Source of the DNA: Chamaecyparis obtusa
Taxonomy: Eukaryota > Streptophyta > Pinopsida > Cupressales > Cupressaceae
Direction of reading: 5' to 3'
NCBI GenBank assembly: GCA_027943335.1
Contig: BSBK01002085.1
Span: 292,501-356,500, forward strand
Length of the DNA stretch: 64,000 bases
Below the pieces are notes generated by a model. The model saw only the letters and a program-made list of their open reading frames with translations. It was not told where the DNA came from and searched no databases. This document shows, piece by piece, positions 23,837 through 34,907 of the stretch (the first letter of the stretch is position 1; every line of letters starts with the position of its first letter). The position numbers and the translations under genes are program-made.

Positions 23837-23913
23837 AACTTCGTAGTTAAGCGTGCTCGAGCTGGAGTAGTACTAGGATGGGTGAACTCTCGGGAAGTCC
23901 CGGTGCTTCACCT
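23837..23913 (+). pseudogene. 5S rRNA-derived segment, inverted unit 3
   Basis: Plus-strand copy, 366 bp on, with changes inside the C-box region (GGTGAACTCTCGGG). Confidence 0.83.
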
Positions 23914-24096
23914 CTGTGAGCATCACCTAGATCCAATGAGTTCTAAGTGTTCCATTCATTATCAAGAGAGATGGGTTTGTGTGAACCACTACTCATGAAT
24001 CATGGGTCAATGAGTTTGACTCAAAAAACTACACAGTTAAATCTTGATAGCAATATCACAATTTGACTTGCTGTGGAAAAATATCTCCTACTTATC

Positions 24097-24493
24097 AGAT
24101 GAAAGAGTTTTCAGTGCATTGAGGTTTTTGAAATCAAAGATTAGAAAAAACTAGACAAAAATTTAGAAACTTGCTTGAGGTTATTTGTAACTTAGTACAA
24201 TGTTAGATATTTTCCTAATGATAGGGCATTGACAATTTGGAATTCCATGCGTGAAAGATGAGGGCTTTGTAATATTTTGAAACTTGGTGGTGCTACTGCT
24301 CGTTTTGAGACAAACGATGGATCTCAATCCTAGACATAATGAAGATGAATATTTTTTTGATTTTGAATACCTAACTCAGATTGAAGAGGAACCTTTTACT
24401 ACTAGTCAATTTCAGGAGCTAGATTCCATGTGGGATTTAGAAGTGTCAGACTTCTCACCGAGTCAGCGAAGTGATTTTGCATTCAGTAACTAG
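24097..24493 (+). pseudogene. hAT-like transposase relic, C-terminal part
   Basis: Immediately after the 5S-bearing array the frame reads DERVFSALRFLKSKIRKN and then ...DIFPNDRALTIWNSMRER, the C-terminal hAT dimerisation pattern that contains the last catalytic Glu region. It joins the central part (GLVEDE at about 21840) when the array and one copy of the 11-bp duplication are removed. Several stops interrupt the first 150 bases. An acidic tail (FEYLTQIEEE...DLEVSDFSPSQ) is open in another frame to 24493 and may be the original C-terminus after a frameshift. Confidence 0.7.
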
Positions 24494-25180
24494 TTAATAG
24501 GTATTTATATAGAATCATAGTCTACATATACTTCATATACTATACTTCTTGAATTTATTCTTGACTCATATTAATAATTACATTTGCAATTTACAAAACT
24601 ATTGTTCATGATTTTTATAATTTGAAGTATAATGTATAATGTTCATTCTACTGTATTGAAATTTGAAGTATAAGGGAAAGGTTAAATTCAAAACTTGAAA
24701 ATAATGCATATAACTAATAATACTATTTGAAAAAGGGTCTTCTCATTTGTATTAATTTGTAAAATGGTACAATTAAGTATTTACAATTCATTACAAAAGT
24801 TAACCTTTGAGAGGAAAATCCTACATATCCTAATTGCTATAGTATCGAGAAGATCATTTCATAACATGGCTTCCACTGGAATCCAAAAGGTGACAATCAA
24901 TCGATGTGAAGGCTAGAAAATAATCAGTTCAACTCATCCTGTAACCCCTCCTAGTTAAAGCCAGGATTCTCAAAAATAGCACACATCTCTGCCTTGTTCT
25001 ATTCTACTTCTAGTTTGAATATATCACTTTGGTATCCTATGTAACTGGTAGCATGTTCCCATGCTGCAGACATGAGATGACTCATGACATCCTCCTGATT
25101 CTCCTTGACGATATCCAAATTTGGTTGGAGAAAAAGTTTTGGATTCTCATTTGACGATCCCTTAGCTACTTGAAGACCCA
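24494..25180. other. AT-rich flank of the hAT-like relic
   Basis: No recognised feature. A minus-strand open frame of 64 residues (24999-25193) has no family resemblance that I know and overlaps the start of the following repeat array, so I do not call it a gene. Confidence 0.4.
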
Positions 25181-26760
25181 TTCTCTCATCCAAAATTAGA
25201 AAGCGCCCCTCGTGTTCAGTGTTGTTACTTGTACTATTCTAGTTTACACTAATGAGAGTATATAAATAAATTAATCACCAACTTGGCAGCTACATTAAAT
25301 TTTGAAGGAATGTTTCACATAAGGTGACTTGGCTTCGAAAAGAAAAATAATGAATGTTGATGAATCATGACTCATATCCTGTAAAAATTATCCTTTTTAA
25401 TGTCTAATCAAAATCTTGGTTTGGATTATGTACTAGTGAATAATGTAAAAATGTTGATAAGTCTCATAAATGTCCCTAATTGTGCTTCACTATTGTGAAG
25501 TTGTGCGTAACTTCATGACCTTGCTCTTTAACCATGGGCCTAACCTTGCAAAGTCACACTAACTTTTAGCAAGCCATTTTGTATCTTTGTGACCTTCATC
25601 TTAGACCACCAACATAGAGGCCGAAGTCACACTAAATGGAAACCCTTTCTCTCATCCAAAATTAGAAAGTGTCCTGTGTTCAATGTTGTTACTTGTACTA
25701 TTCTAGTTTCCACTACCAAGAGTATATAGAGAAATTAATCACCAACTTGGAAACGACATTAAATTTTGAAGGAATGTTTCATGTAAGGTGACTTGGGTCC
25801 AAAAAGAAAAATAATGAATGTTAATGAATCAGAGCTCATATCCCATATAAATTATCTTTTTTAATGTCTAATCAAAATATTGGGTTGGATTATGTACTAC
25901 TGAATAATTTAAAACCATTGATAAGTCTCGTTAATGTCCCTAATTACACTTCAATCTTCACTGTCATGAAGTTACGCAAACTATGAGTGTGACCTCAGAA
26001 CCCCCATATCCTAGCTATGATTTTAACTATCGAAGTCACACCAACCACTAGCTTAACCATATGTGTAACTTCATGACCTTGCTTTTTAATCGTGGGCCTA
26101 ACCTTGCAAAGTAACGTTAAGTTTCAGCCAAGAAGTTTCAAATCTTTGTAACCTTTGTATGAGACCTCAGACCACCAACGTAGAAGCTGAAGTCATGCTA
26201 ACTGGAAGATCCATTCTCTCATCCAAAATTAGAAAGCACCCTGTGTTCAATGTTGTTACTTGTACTATTCCAATTTCCACTACTGAGAGTATATAAAGAA
26301 ATTAATCACCAGCTTGGTAGCTACATTAATTTTTGAAGGAATATTTTGCATAAGGTGACTTGGCTCCAAAAAGAAAAATAATGAATGTTGATGAATCACA
26401 AATCATATCTTGTACAAATTATCTGTTTTAATGTCTAATGAAAATCTTGGCTTGGATTATGTACTACTAAATAATTTAAAACCATTGATAAGTCTCATTA
26501 ATGTCCCTAATTGTGCTTCAGTATTCACTGTCATGAAGTTACACAGATTGCCTGTGTGACCTTAGAACCCCCATATCCTAGCTGCAATTTTAACTGTCGA
26601 AGTCACACCAACTACTAGCTTAACCATGTGCGTAACTTCATGAACTTTCTCTTTAACTATGGGCCTAACCTTGCAAAGTCACACTAACTTTCAAACAAGT
26701 CATTTTGTACCTTCATGACCTTCATCTCAGTCTGCCAACATAGCGGCTGAAGTCACGCAC
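25181..26760. repeat. Tandem repeat of about 470-570 bp, three units
   Basis: Three successive units start with the same CTCTCATCCAAAATTAGAAAG at about 25184, 25650 and 26216. All carry the landmarks ATGTTGTTACTTGTACTATTC (with small changes), GGTGACTTGG..CAAAAAG and GATAAGTCTC.TTAATGTCCC. Units 2 and 3 have an extra block of about 100 bp (TCATGAAGTTAC...GAAGTCACACCAAC) that unit 1 lacks. Identity looks around 85-90% by eye. No coding capacity is evident. Confidence 0.8.
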
Positions 26761-27877
26761 ACTGTCAACCTGACCTTTGTGTATCTTCGTGGCCTTCAAC
26801 TCCAAACTGCCAACATAACCACTGAAGTCACGCATGCTGTTAACCTGACCATTGCATATCTTTGTAACCATCAACATCAACCCTTCTTTTAGCATGCCAA
26901 AGCTATGCACACTATCACTAGTCACCACAAACTGACCTGACCTTTTTGTATCTTTGCAAGCATCAGAATTGACCCTCATTTTAGCCCGTTGAAGCTACTC
27001 AAACTATCACAACAAATTGACCTAACCTTTGTGTATCTTTGTGTCCTACAACTCTAAACCACCAACATAATCGTCGAAGTCAAGCACACCGTCAACTTGA
27101 CCATTGCATATCTTCATACCCGTCAACATCGACCCTCCTTTTAATCTACTGAAGCTATGCAAACTGGTCATCAAAAAACTTGTCAACAAATGCAATGTGG
27201 CACCCAACTTGTCTTCATCTACTTACGAATGCACTAAAGTCAATGATCGACTCTACATTGGCTTAGCCCTGTGTGTGTGTGCCCTCTGCCAAAAGGCCTT
27301 GTGCCTTTGGAAATCGAATAAGTGAACACTGATATATAAAAGTACAAATGTAGCACTATGCATCACCAATATGGGATATGTCACCTATGCTATTTGCATA
27401 TATATATCTAACTTCTTTACTTGAACTTCTATTGATGTTCCTACTTTTATGAGACTAAACCCGATCCAAAAATAACTATGTTTTGCCTTTCCATAGTCAA
27501 GTTTTGATCTCAGTCCTATTTTTTTAAGATTGTATTATTTTCTAAGTCTTTTGATGTTTTTGATTCATAATTCTCCCACAAAATTATTGTCATACTATAA
27601 ACATTATTTTTTATTTGCCAATATATATTTTTGTAGTTTTGATGAAAAACACAATTCGCCCATATTTTTCACTTAGTTTCAGGGAGCATGAATGATTCGC
27701 CAATTAAGATTATTATTTTTTTCTTTGTAAACTAAATTTTCTAGCTAATAAAATTAATATTTTCCTCAGTAGTTTTACAAATTTTTCCAATATTTTACAC
27801 CTTTTTTGAAGGGGGGTTTCTTAAAGATTACTTTTGTACTTGGCTATCTTATTTTTGTCAATCTATACATCATGAAA
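26761..27877. other. Sub-repeats of the 25181-26760 array, then unassigned AT-rich DNA
   Basis: From about 26761 to 27230 short motifs of the preceding repeat recur irregularly (CCAACATA.CC.CTGAAGTCA.GCA, TGACC.TTG.ATATCTTTG, CATCAACATC.ACCCTTCTTTTA). From about 27330 to 27877 I see nothing I can name. Open frames such as 26722-26979 (minus) arise from the repeats. Confidence 0.5.
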
Positions 27878-28106
27878 CTTGGATTTTCCTCCTTTCTAGC
27901 CCTTTATATTTTATCATTCAATCATATCTTTCTAATCAAGTCTCATTTTCAAATGAAGGATCACTGCACCTGCTTAGTGCTTAAGTATTACTTGGGCCTA
28001 GTGGGTCATCTTCCTTCCAATGTGGCCAAGGAATAGTTAGGTGTTTCATTAGGGACCCATTCTAGAACCCCTTATTGTCCTCCTAACCACATTCTTTTAT
28101 ATTACA
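27878..28106 (+). repeat. Remnant of the 5' LTR of element G
   Basis: About 27878-27965 (TTTTCCTCCTTTC.AGCCCT through AAATGAAGGAT) matches 49175-49258 in the 3' LTR of element G. The remnant ends ATTACA at 28106. A possible primer-binding site (TTTGGTGAACCTGAC) follows, and then the gag region. The upstream part of the LTR expected from the 3' copy is not found before 27878, so the 5' LTR is truncated or rearranged. Confidence 0.5.
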
Positions 28107-28107
28107 T

Positions 28108-28122
28108 TTTGGTGAACCTGAC
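28108..28122 (+). promoter_or_regulatory. Possible primer-binding site of element G
   Basis: TTTGGTGAACCTGAC lies two bases after the putative LTR end, at the usual place. The primer tRNA is not identified. Confidence 0.35.
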
Positions 28123-28350
28123 ATATGACATTTCCATTCTAATTTGGTGGATAGAACTTATGGATTATATTATACTTTTGATTTTCATGGTTATATGTGT
28201 CATTCATTAGGTTTCATGTGAAATTATACTTATTTCCATCTATATTGCATAAACTTGATGAGTGTTTGCATATTTACTACTTCTTTGCATTGTTTAGACA
28301 TATCTTTTTTTTCTTGTGCATGAGTGCAATAACCTTGAGTCGTGCATATA

Positions 28351-28935
28351 GCATTTCAATGAGAAGAAGTTGTAGACCTGTGTATTCCTATAATCTCGAG
28401 TCCTCTATGTTTCCTAGGAATGTTGATGATACAAACATGCCCACTAATTCAATATTTCCACTATTGTTGAGAATCCACCTTCCCACTCTTCTCATAATGA
28501 AGATGAAACCTTAAGAGTGTCCCCCACCCAAGTCAAAACCCTTTCCCTTGATTTTAAAAATTTGGAGAAATGGTTGGGTCAAGAGCATTCTAATAGTAAA
28601 GTCATCTCATTAGTAGATGGAATGAGGAAGTTGATTCAAAATTATGAGTCTATCATTTATTTTTTGTATACTCTATCTCATCTTATTAATGACAATGTTA
28701 AACCTATCAAAGCTTGTGATCAAGGTCTTGGTCTCTCTCAACCTAACACTAGTCTTGAGACATCTCTTCATATTACTACTTTATTTCCTAGTGTTCCTAC
28801 ATATACTTGACCTCTCATGACTACATCTTAAATTTAAGATGTTAATCCTATGCATATTAGTCTTGGAAGTATTCCTAATAATATTATTCCTCCTCCTAAA
28901 AGTGCTCCATGTGTTTTCCAACCATCATTTATTCC
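28351..28935 (+). pseudogene. Gag of element G, N-terminal part
   Basis: From MRRSCRPVYSYNLES at about 28351 a decayed frame continues, after a frame change near 28450, through SPTQVKTLSLDFKNLEKWLG and ...QGLGLSQPNTSLETS to QPSFIPI at 28935, where element B inserted. Removing B and one copy of ATTCC lets the frame run straight on into PTYNNVPFSYSNAPS at 44328. Stops at about 28808 and after are TGA or TAA/TAG. The main gag domain lies in the second part. The position after the leader and before the gag domain fits an N-terminal gag extension. Confidence 0.65.
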
Positions 28936-31900
28936 TATTCAAGTTTAGAATTGTCACCCTAACTTAGGCATTAGGGCTACAAGACAATTCTATCTTGACA
29001 ATGGAAACCTCCTCGAGCTATGGGTGGACTATGAATAAGGAGGAATCTTTGGATTCTAAGCTGATTCCTATTATATATATAATATCACTTCCTAATTTGT
29101 AACTTGTTGGGAAAAGGGAAAAGAAAACTTCTAACTTGAAAATAGATTAGGGTGATCCACAAAGAAATGTTTCAAACTTTGCAGAAAAGATAAATCAATA
29201 ATCCTAACTCACAAATGAAGATCTTGACACTTTGAATCTTTGCTCAACATATAGGTAAATAAAAACTTACTATTAGGGTTAGACCACAAATAGCTCAAAT
29301 AGTCAACAAACATACATTTCTTGTACAAGGCTTTTAAGCAATTGATTACCTTAAGAAGGAACATAAATCTACTCACTTCCTTTGGACAGTAATGAATTTA
29401 GCACTTTTTAGAAAAGATGAAAACAAGATCCTATATCAAAATAACTCCACAAATATGAATCAAAATCTATTGGTTCATTCCCTCCAAAATCTGACAAAAG
29501 TGATTACAAAAATGGCTTACAAAGCATCTAGGAACAATAAGTTCTCTATATGCCCTCTCTCCAAAATCTGTAACCCACTCAATTGATCATAAAAATCAAT
29601 TTTATATCCTACCTATTCTTCAAATCCAAAAATCTAAACCCCACCAATTGCTCTAAAAAATTGGCTAACATGCCAATAACTAAGCCTATGAAAGCTCAAG
29701 TCTAAGTGCCCATTAATATTGGCTTATAATAAGGACTTAATCCCTTTTACAATTCCTGACCAATATTTAATTTTTACTTAATATTAGATAAAATCTAATA
29801 TCAAATAACCTAACTTTCAACACCTAACTTAGATAAAAAACTCTAAGTGTGAAATATGCAAAGTGAAGAAAGTCGACATGACTGTTCAATCCACTTGCAA
29901 TACAATACAAAAAATGATGAGATGAAAGTCTGAGGTGGCATTGTGCAGTTTTCAAGACTCTATAAGAATGTGACATCTGCATTAATGGCATTGAATGTCA
30001 TTCTTCTTGCAGACTCCAAATTTTTATCTTCATTTTTCATTTTATTCTCGGCACTTGTGCTTAACTTATTCTTCCTGTAGAAGAATAGGGAAGATGAAAC
30101 CCTAACTTGTAAGAAAGCTTTGAAAATTTGTGATGGAGCTCGACATATTGACTATGAATGCATCCTTCTATTAAACTTGAGCTTACTGCTACTAGAGATC
30201 ACTGCTATTCCTCACTAATTGTGCATTTCAAACAGAGAACTTGGCATTTGGTAAACTCGGGTTGACATGCAACTATAAGTTTATCTTTGAGCTCAGTTTA
30301 TCTCTTGAAGATTTATTTTCTGGTAATGAATACCATGAAATTGTATTATTTCTTCAGCATAAGTTGCAGCCTCTCATTTTTTGAACTATTCCTTCACTGG
30401 TGCTTTCGGAAAATGACTGTTGTTTTGATAATAGGGGGCTTATAAATATAAGTCACAGTAATAACTGATGTATACCTTGCTTTATGCACAAACTCAATCA
30501 TGCTTTCCCAAGAGTTTCCTTTGATTTGTTTGCAAGCCATGAGCTTCACTATGACTTTGTGTTAACAACCATATGACTGGTGTTCCCTTGTAGTTTGTCT
30601 CCATTTATATTCTTGAACTGTGACTCGAACCTTGCATCATATCTTTGACTCACTATTTATATTATGTAACTGAAACTGCTCTTTGTTCAATCTATAAGTT
30701 GCGAGCTCCACACTATGATCTACAACCTTTGCTATTTTATTCCCCTTATCCATTTATAGGTACAGAGCTGTGAGCTTCAAATCTTGACTTACTAACAATC
30801 ACGGCTTGTATGAAGAAATTTGGCTATGCCAAACTAAGACTGATGCTTTCCTTTTTTTTACCACTGTGATTGTGACTTCATTATTTTGAAAATCTTCTAA
30901 GTCACGGCTTATATGAAGACTGTAGATCCCTTTGATTTGAACATAAAGCCGTGACTGTCATATAGATATCGAGCTCTTGGATTTTACCAAAGAAAACAAA
31001 CCCTTCATATAATTTGATAACTTGTAGTCCAGTATATAGCTCATGGTTTTAAGTGCAGTCAACTGTTGCTCTTCCATCCCGTGTGCCAATTCTATGAACC
31101 ATTGTTTGTAACTAAAGATCTCCATTCTCTTATGACCAAGAATGAACTCAAATTTGACTCACTGTTAATGCATGCATTAGATATTGACTATTTTGGAAAC
31201 TTATGTTTGTCTCGACCTTATTCGAGCCTTTGACTAGTAGACATTTCAAACTTTCTGAAGATGTAACATGAAGCCCTTTTAAACATTTTGTTCACACATT
31301 CCACACTTACGTGGACATTTGAAATTTATTTTCAACCGTGATTTTATTAAATTTGGTCTCTTTCTTCAGCATATGACTGTGACAACATAAAATGAAACCA
31401 AAATACTTTGACTGGGAATTTGGACATGATATATATTTGCTCTTTTTTGATTAGCCTCTAAAAACACTCTGTATAAAACAGACAGTTACTAGAACTTGAT
31501 TTTTAAAAGTTTTCTATAGTTTGTACATAAACTGTGATTAGAGCATATAGCATCCAAACTGTTTCATTCTTCTAACAAGAATAAATCTGTGTAACATTGG
31601 TAGTGAGCTTGATGAACTGGTGCACTCATTCTAACAAAGCAATGAAACTGAGCCATTTTGAAAACACTTCAAGCTGAAACTAAAAAACCCTACTGAGATG
31701 AATGAAAATCCTTCAGCATTGCACTTCATGAACACTTTTTCGGTTATTTCATCAAAGTTGTGAGCTTGTGACTGAAAGATGTGATACATGTGTACAGTTT
31801 TATTATGACATCCTTTAGTCATAAGCTTCACAAACTTTGGGAGGTGACTAAAAAAACCATATGACTAAAAAGCATCAAGGAACAAAAATCACTATGCTTA

Positions 31901-33328
31901 TAACAGATAAGTACTTAATCTTTATGATATTTCTCTATTAGCTGTACATATTCTGTTCTAGCCTATACATATTTTGTACTTTCTGCACAGCTTGCATCCT
32001 GTTTGATTTTGTAACTTTGAAATTTCAACTTTTTAGCATTATAGCTCCTGCATCATGTCCACTGTTAACAATTCTTTTTGATGTTGAATCTACACTTAAA
32101 ATATGAGAAGTACAACAAGATGAAATGTTTGTTTACTGTTTATGAAGTTTGAGCACGGGCTCATGACACTCATAAACACTAGAATGCTACTTAATGAGGT
32201 TCGAACGTGGGTTCGTGACACTCACTAAAAACAAATTGTAAACATTTTATAACTTTATGTCTCAATCTTGAAGCACTCTTTATGTATTTAGAAACAATAA
32301 TGTTATTACTTGAAAATGTACCTTTGAAACAATAAGGACATATTATACCAGTATTTATGCAACTTCATTTGTAACTTGAACTTTGAATATTGACAATCAT
32401 TGGCACTTCCTGTAGCACTTTTATCTTGGAAATTCAGCTTGATCTGCATCTTTGACAATGACTAAATGTGAAAACCAGTCAACTATTTTTTGCAAAATAA
32501 TTTGTTAAGCTCTCAAATAACATCATTATGAAATGGTTAGATTAGTGAACATAATAAACAACTTGCATATTTACTTTCAAACCATTATGTTCACTAATCT
32601 AGCCATGAACTGCATAATCTGAAAAAGATTTCTTAGTTTGGAACATACTAAGTCCCTTTAATTCATACACTTGGTTAATAAAAAGGACAACATACACCAT
32701 AATGATCATAAATAGTAAAAGGTTTCATGTCAGAAACAAGTCCCTTTAATACTACCTTGCAGTGAGTGTCAGTGTACACTTCCTTATTACATTTAGTTTT
32801 CCAGATTGATATGTAGTATTGAAAACTTGATTTCTACAACATGTTATTTGTTTCTCATGTATTGCTTAGATCCAACATGATCTAACCATATTTTCTCTCT
32901 TATGTAGATATGAACCCTAAAGACCTAAATGCAGATGAAGACCTAGACTTTGAAGAACTAAATGCAGAGACCTAGCAGACAACCAGCTGACAAAAAACCA
33001 ACACAAAGGCAATGCATGGGACCCCTATTTCATACTTCAATCTTTCTTTCATTTCTACAAATGTACTCTACTTATTGATATTAAATATGAAACAAGAAAG
33101 GACATTTGTATACTACATTCAGTTTGAATGCACAATGTAATGATCATTTATGAATTTTGGAATCTTTGGAATAATAATCAATACTTAGAGTACAATGATG
33201 ACATCTAGAATGAATGCAATAATGACATGTAAACTAACAAAACTTGCAAGGTAGTGTTAATTAGACAAACAAATGCAACCTTTTCCTATTTATGCTTATT
33301 GTATTGTATGTTGTATTTTTAAGTAACA
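28936..33328 (-). repeat. 3' LTR of gypsy element B
   Basis: A 4393-bp LTR. On the plus strand it runs from a mutated TATTCAAGTTTAGAA (partner TGTTCAGGTTTAGAA) to AAGTAACA. It contains a foldback insertion at 32534-32605 that is absent from the solo LTR A and from C. Confidence 0.93.
32534..32605. repeat. Small foldback (MITE-like) insertion in the LTR of B
   Basis: Two 22-bp arms (TGGTTAGATTAGTGAACATAAT at 32534-32555 and its near-exact complement at 32584-32605) are separated by 28 bp. The same structure is at 43528-43599 in the other LTR of B. At the corresponding place A (about 7180) and C (about 52660) read straight through. A short TTCAT-like duplication may flank it. Confidence 0.75.
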
Positions 33329-33524
33329 ATTTTGGCGATTTCTGCTGGATGTCTACCTGCTAGACATGACCTATAGACTTATCATAGGGCAAAAAAATTT
33401 AGGAAAACTGAAACCATGAATGCAACCTTTATTGAAATGAAAACGCTCCTAAACTAGACTCAATGCAACCTAGAGACCTAGTGCTTTGGACAACACTTAT
33501 TGAACTTGAAAAACTAAATCTAAC

Positions 33525-34907
33525 CTAACTCTCAAAGCAAAGCTTGAGGTGTATTCCATTATCTAGAATATGCAAATCTTCCCCTTTAGTTGTGGACAAC
33601 TGAAAAGCATTGTTCTCCTTACAGGTTATAATAACAAAAGGGCATGACCAAAAATTATCAAACTTATCATGCTGCCCTAGCCTGCTCTTTAGTACATCCC
33701 AATTGAGTACTAGATCACCTTCTTTGAATTCTCTGAACTGAGCTTTCCTATTAAAAGATCCCTTAGTCTATGCTTGCTCAAGTTCCATTGTTTCCAATGC
33801 CTTTCTCCTTTCCTCTTCAAGCTTTAATAAATCAGCATACCTTAGTTTAAGGGGATCTTCTTCTCCAAATAGTAACATTTGATCAACCAGCTGCAAGGCT
33901 GGAAATTCAGTAGAAATAGACAATCTGGCCTCTTTACCATAAACTAAGACATAAGGGGAATTCCCAATTACCTATTTAGGTGTAATCCTATCTAGCCATA
34001 AGGCTGCCTTTAATTTAGAATGCCAATCTCTCTTGTTATCCCACAAAGTCTTTTTGATAATTCTGATTAGATTTTTATTTGTAGATTCTACAAGACCATT
34101 ACCCAGAGGATAATAGTTAGAAGAAGTATTTAAATAAATCTCATTCTTAACAGCCCATTCTGTAATAGCTAAACCAATAAAAGCCATAGCATTATCAGAG
34201 ATAATTGATTGAGGGACTCCAAACTTGGTCACAATATCTTCATAAAATTTTAACATAACAGGTCCAATAGCCTCTTTTAGTGCAATAGCTTCAGTCCATC
34301 TTGTGAAATAATAAGTAGCAGTCAAAATCCATTTATGACCTACACTAGAATTAGGATTAATAGGACCAATAAAGTCCATTCCCCACTTAGCAAATGACTG
34401 ATCAATCACAATTGGCTTTAATGGAAATGCTGCCAGCTTTTGTTTACCTACAAAAATTGCACATTTCTGACATTTTCTGGCCCAAACATGACCATCCTTA
34501 AATAAATTAGGCCAATAATAGCCTACCCTTAGTATTTTCTAGGTTGTAGTTTTAGGACTGAAATGTCCTCCACAAGATCCATCATGAAATTCAGATAAAA
34601 TTCTGTCTTGATCTAGTGAATCAGTACATTTAAGAAACATTCCAGAATAGTCCTTTCTATAAAGTATACCATCAATAAGAACATAGGGAATCGATTGTAA
34701 CCTATAGTATCTCCTTTTTGCCTTATCAAGATTATTTGGACATTGTCCAGTTTGTAAGAATCTTGTCATATCTGATAACCAAGTTGTAGGATCATTGAAT
34801 AATACAACATCACCTTGTAAATTTTTAGATTCTTCAGAAACTTCAGCCCGTTCTTCCTCTTCTACCATCTGAGCACAAAGGCCTTTGCCTCTAATTAGCT
34901 TGGTCAC
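33525..34907 (-). pseudogene. Integrase of gypsy element B
   Basis: Minus-strand pieces give the zinc-binding region (FHDGSCGGHFSPK... then KCQKC), the core with MDFIGPINPNSS, then ISDNAMAFIG and GLVESTNKNL, so the three acidic core positions (D, D, E) are present. A C-terminal region follows (KLRYADLLKLEEERRKALET, KFDNFW, then NGIHLKL) and ends at a stop at 33525-33527. Breaks include TAG for Trp (TTT-stop-KILR, where C has TGG) and TAG for Gln (RITPK-stop-VIG, LEQA-stop-TK). The longest open pieces are 33972-34409 and 34539-34907. Confidence 0.88.

Larger units (their letters stand above)
21850..24096. mobile_element. Palindromic array of 5S rRNA-derived 366-bp units
   Basis: Three full units (21850-22215, 22216-22581, 22582-22947) plus a 132-bp partial (22948-23079) lie in one orientation. 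After a short spacer come a 241-bp partial (23088-23328), two full units (23329-23694, 23695-24060) and a 36-bp partial (24061-24096) in the opposite orientation. Full units are exactly 366 bp and highly similar. Each full unit carries a 77-bp stretch of the 3' two-thirds of plant 5S rRNA. The block splits the hAT-like relic and is flanked by AGATGAAATAG (21839-21849) and AGATGAAAGAG (24097-24107), a 10/11 match taken as a target duplication. I see no TG...CA ends, primer-binding site or polypurine tract. Confidence 0.85.
23088..24096 (+). repeat. Right tandem block of 366-bp units (5S sense on plus strand)
   Basis: One 241-bp partial, two full units and a terminal 36-bp partial, inverted relative to the left block. 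In the plus-strand 5S reading, the first TTTT run after the segment at 23105 is at about 23428, so a Pol III transcript from one unit would be about 340 nt. This length is inferred from sequence only. Confidence 0.88.

Noticed and set aside
21997..23913. Functional 5S rRNA genes
   Set aside because: The 5' third of 5S rRNA is not recognisable, units lack the usual T-run right after the gene, and the unit arrangement is an inverted insertion inside another gene.
24999..25193. 64-residue minus-strand frame
   Set aside because: It has no recognisable family and overlaps the edge of a tandem repeat; insufficient support for a gene.
26722..26979. 85-residue minus-strand frame with repeated KGQVDSVRDFS-like motif
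   Set aside because: It arises from short DNA sub-repeats of the neighbouring array.
32180..32220. GAGGTTCGAACGTGGG resembling a tRNA T-loop or Pol III B box in the gypsy LTRs
   Set aside because: It lacks the closing CC of the B-box consensus, has no A box at a suitable distance and no cloverleaf; it recurs only as an LTR-internal repeat.
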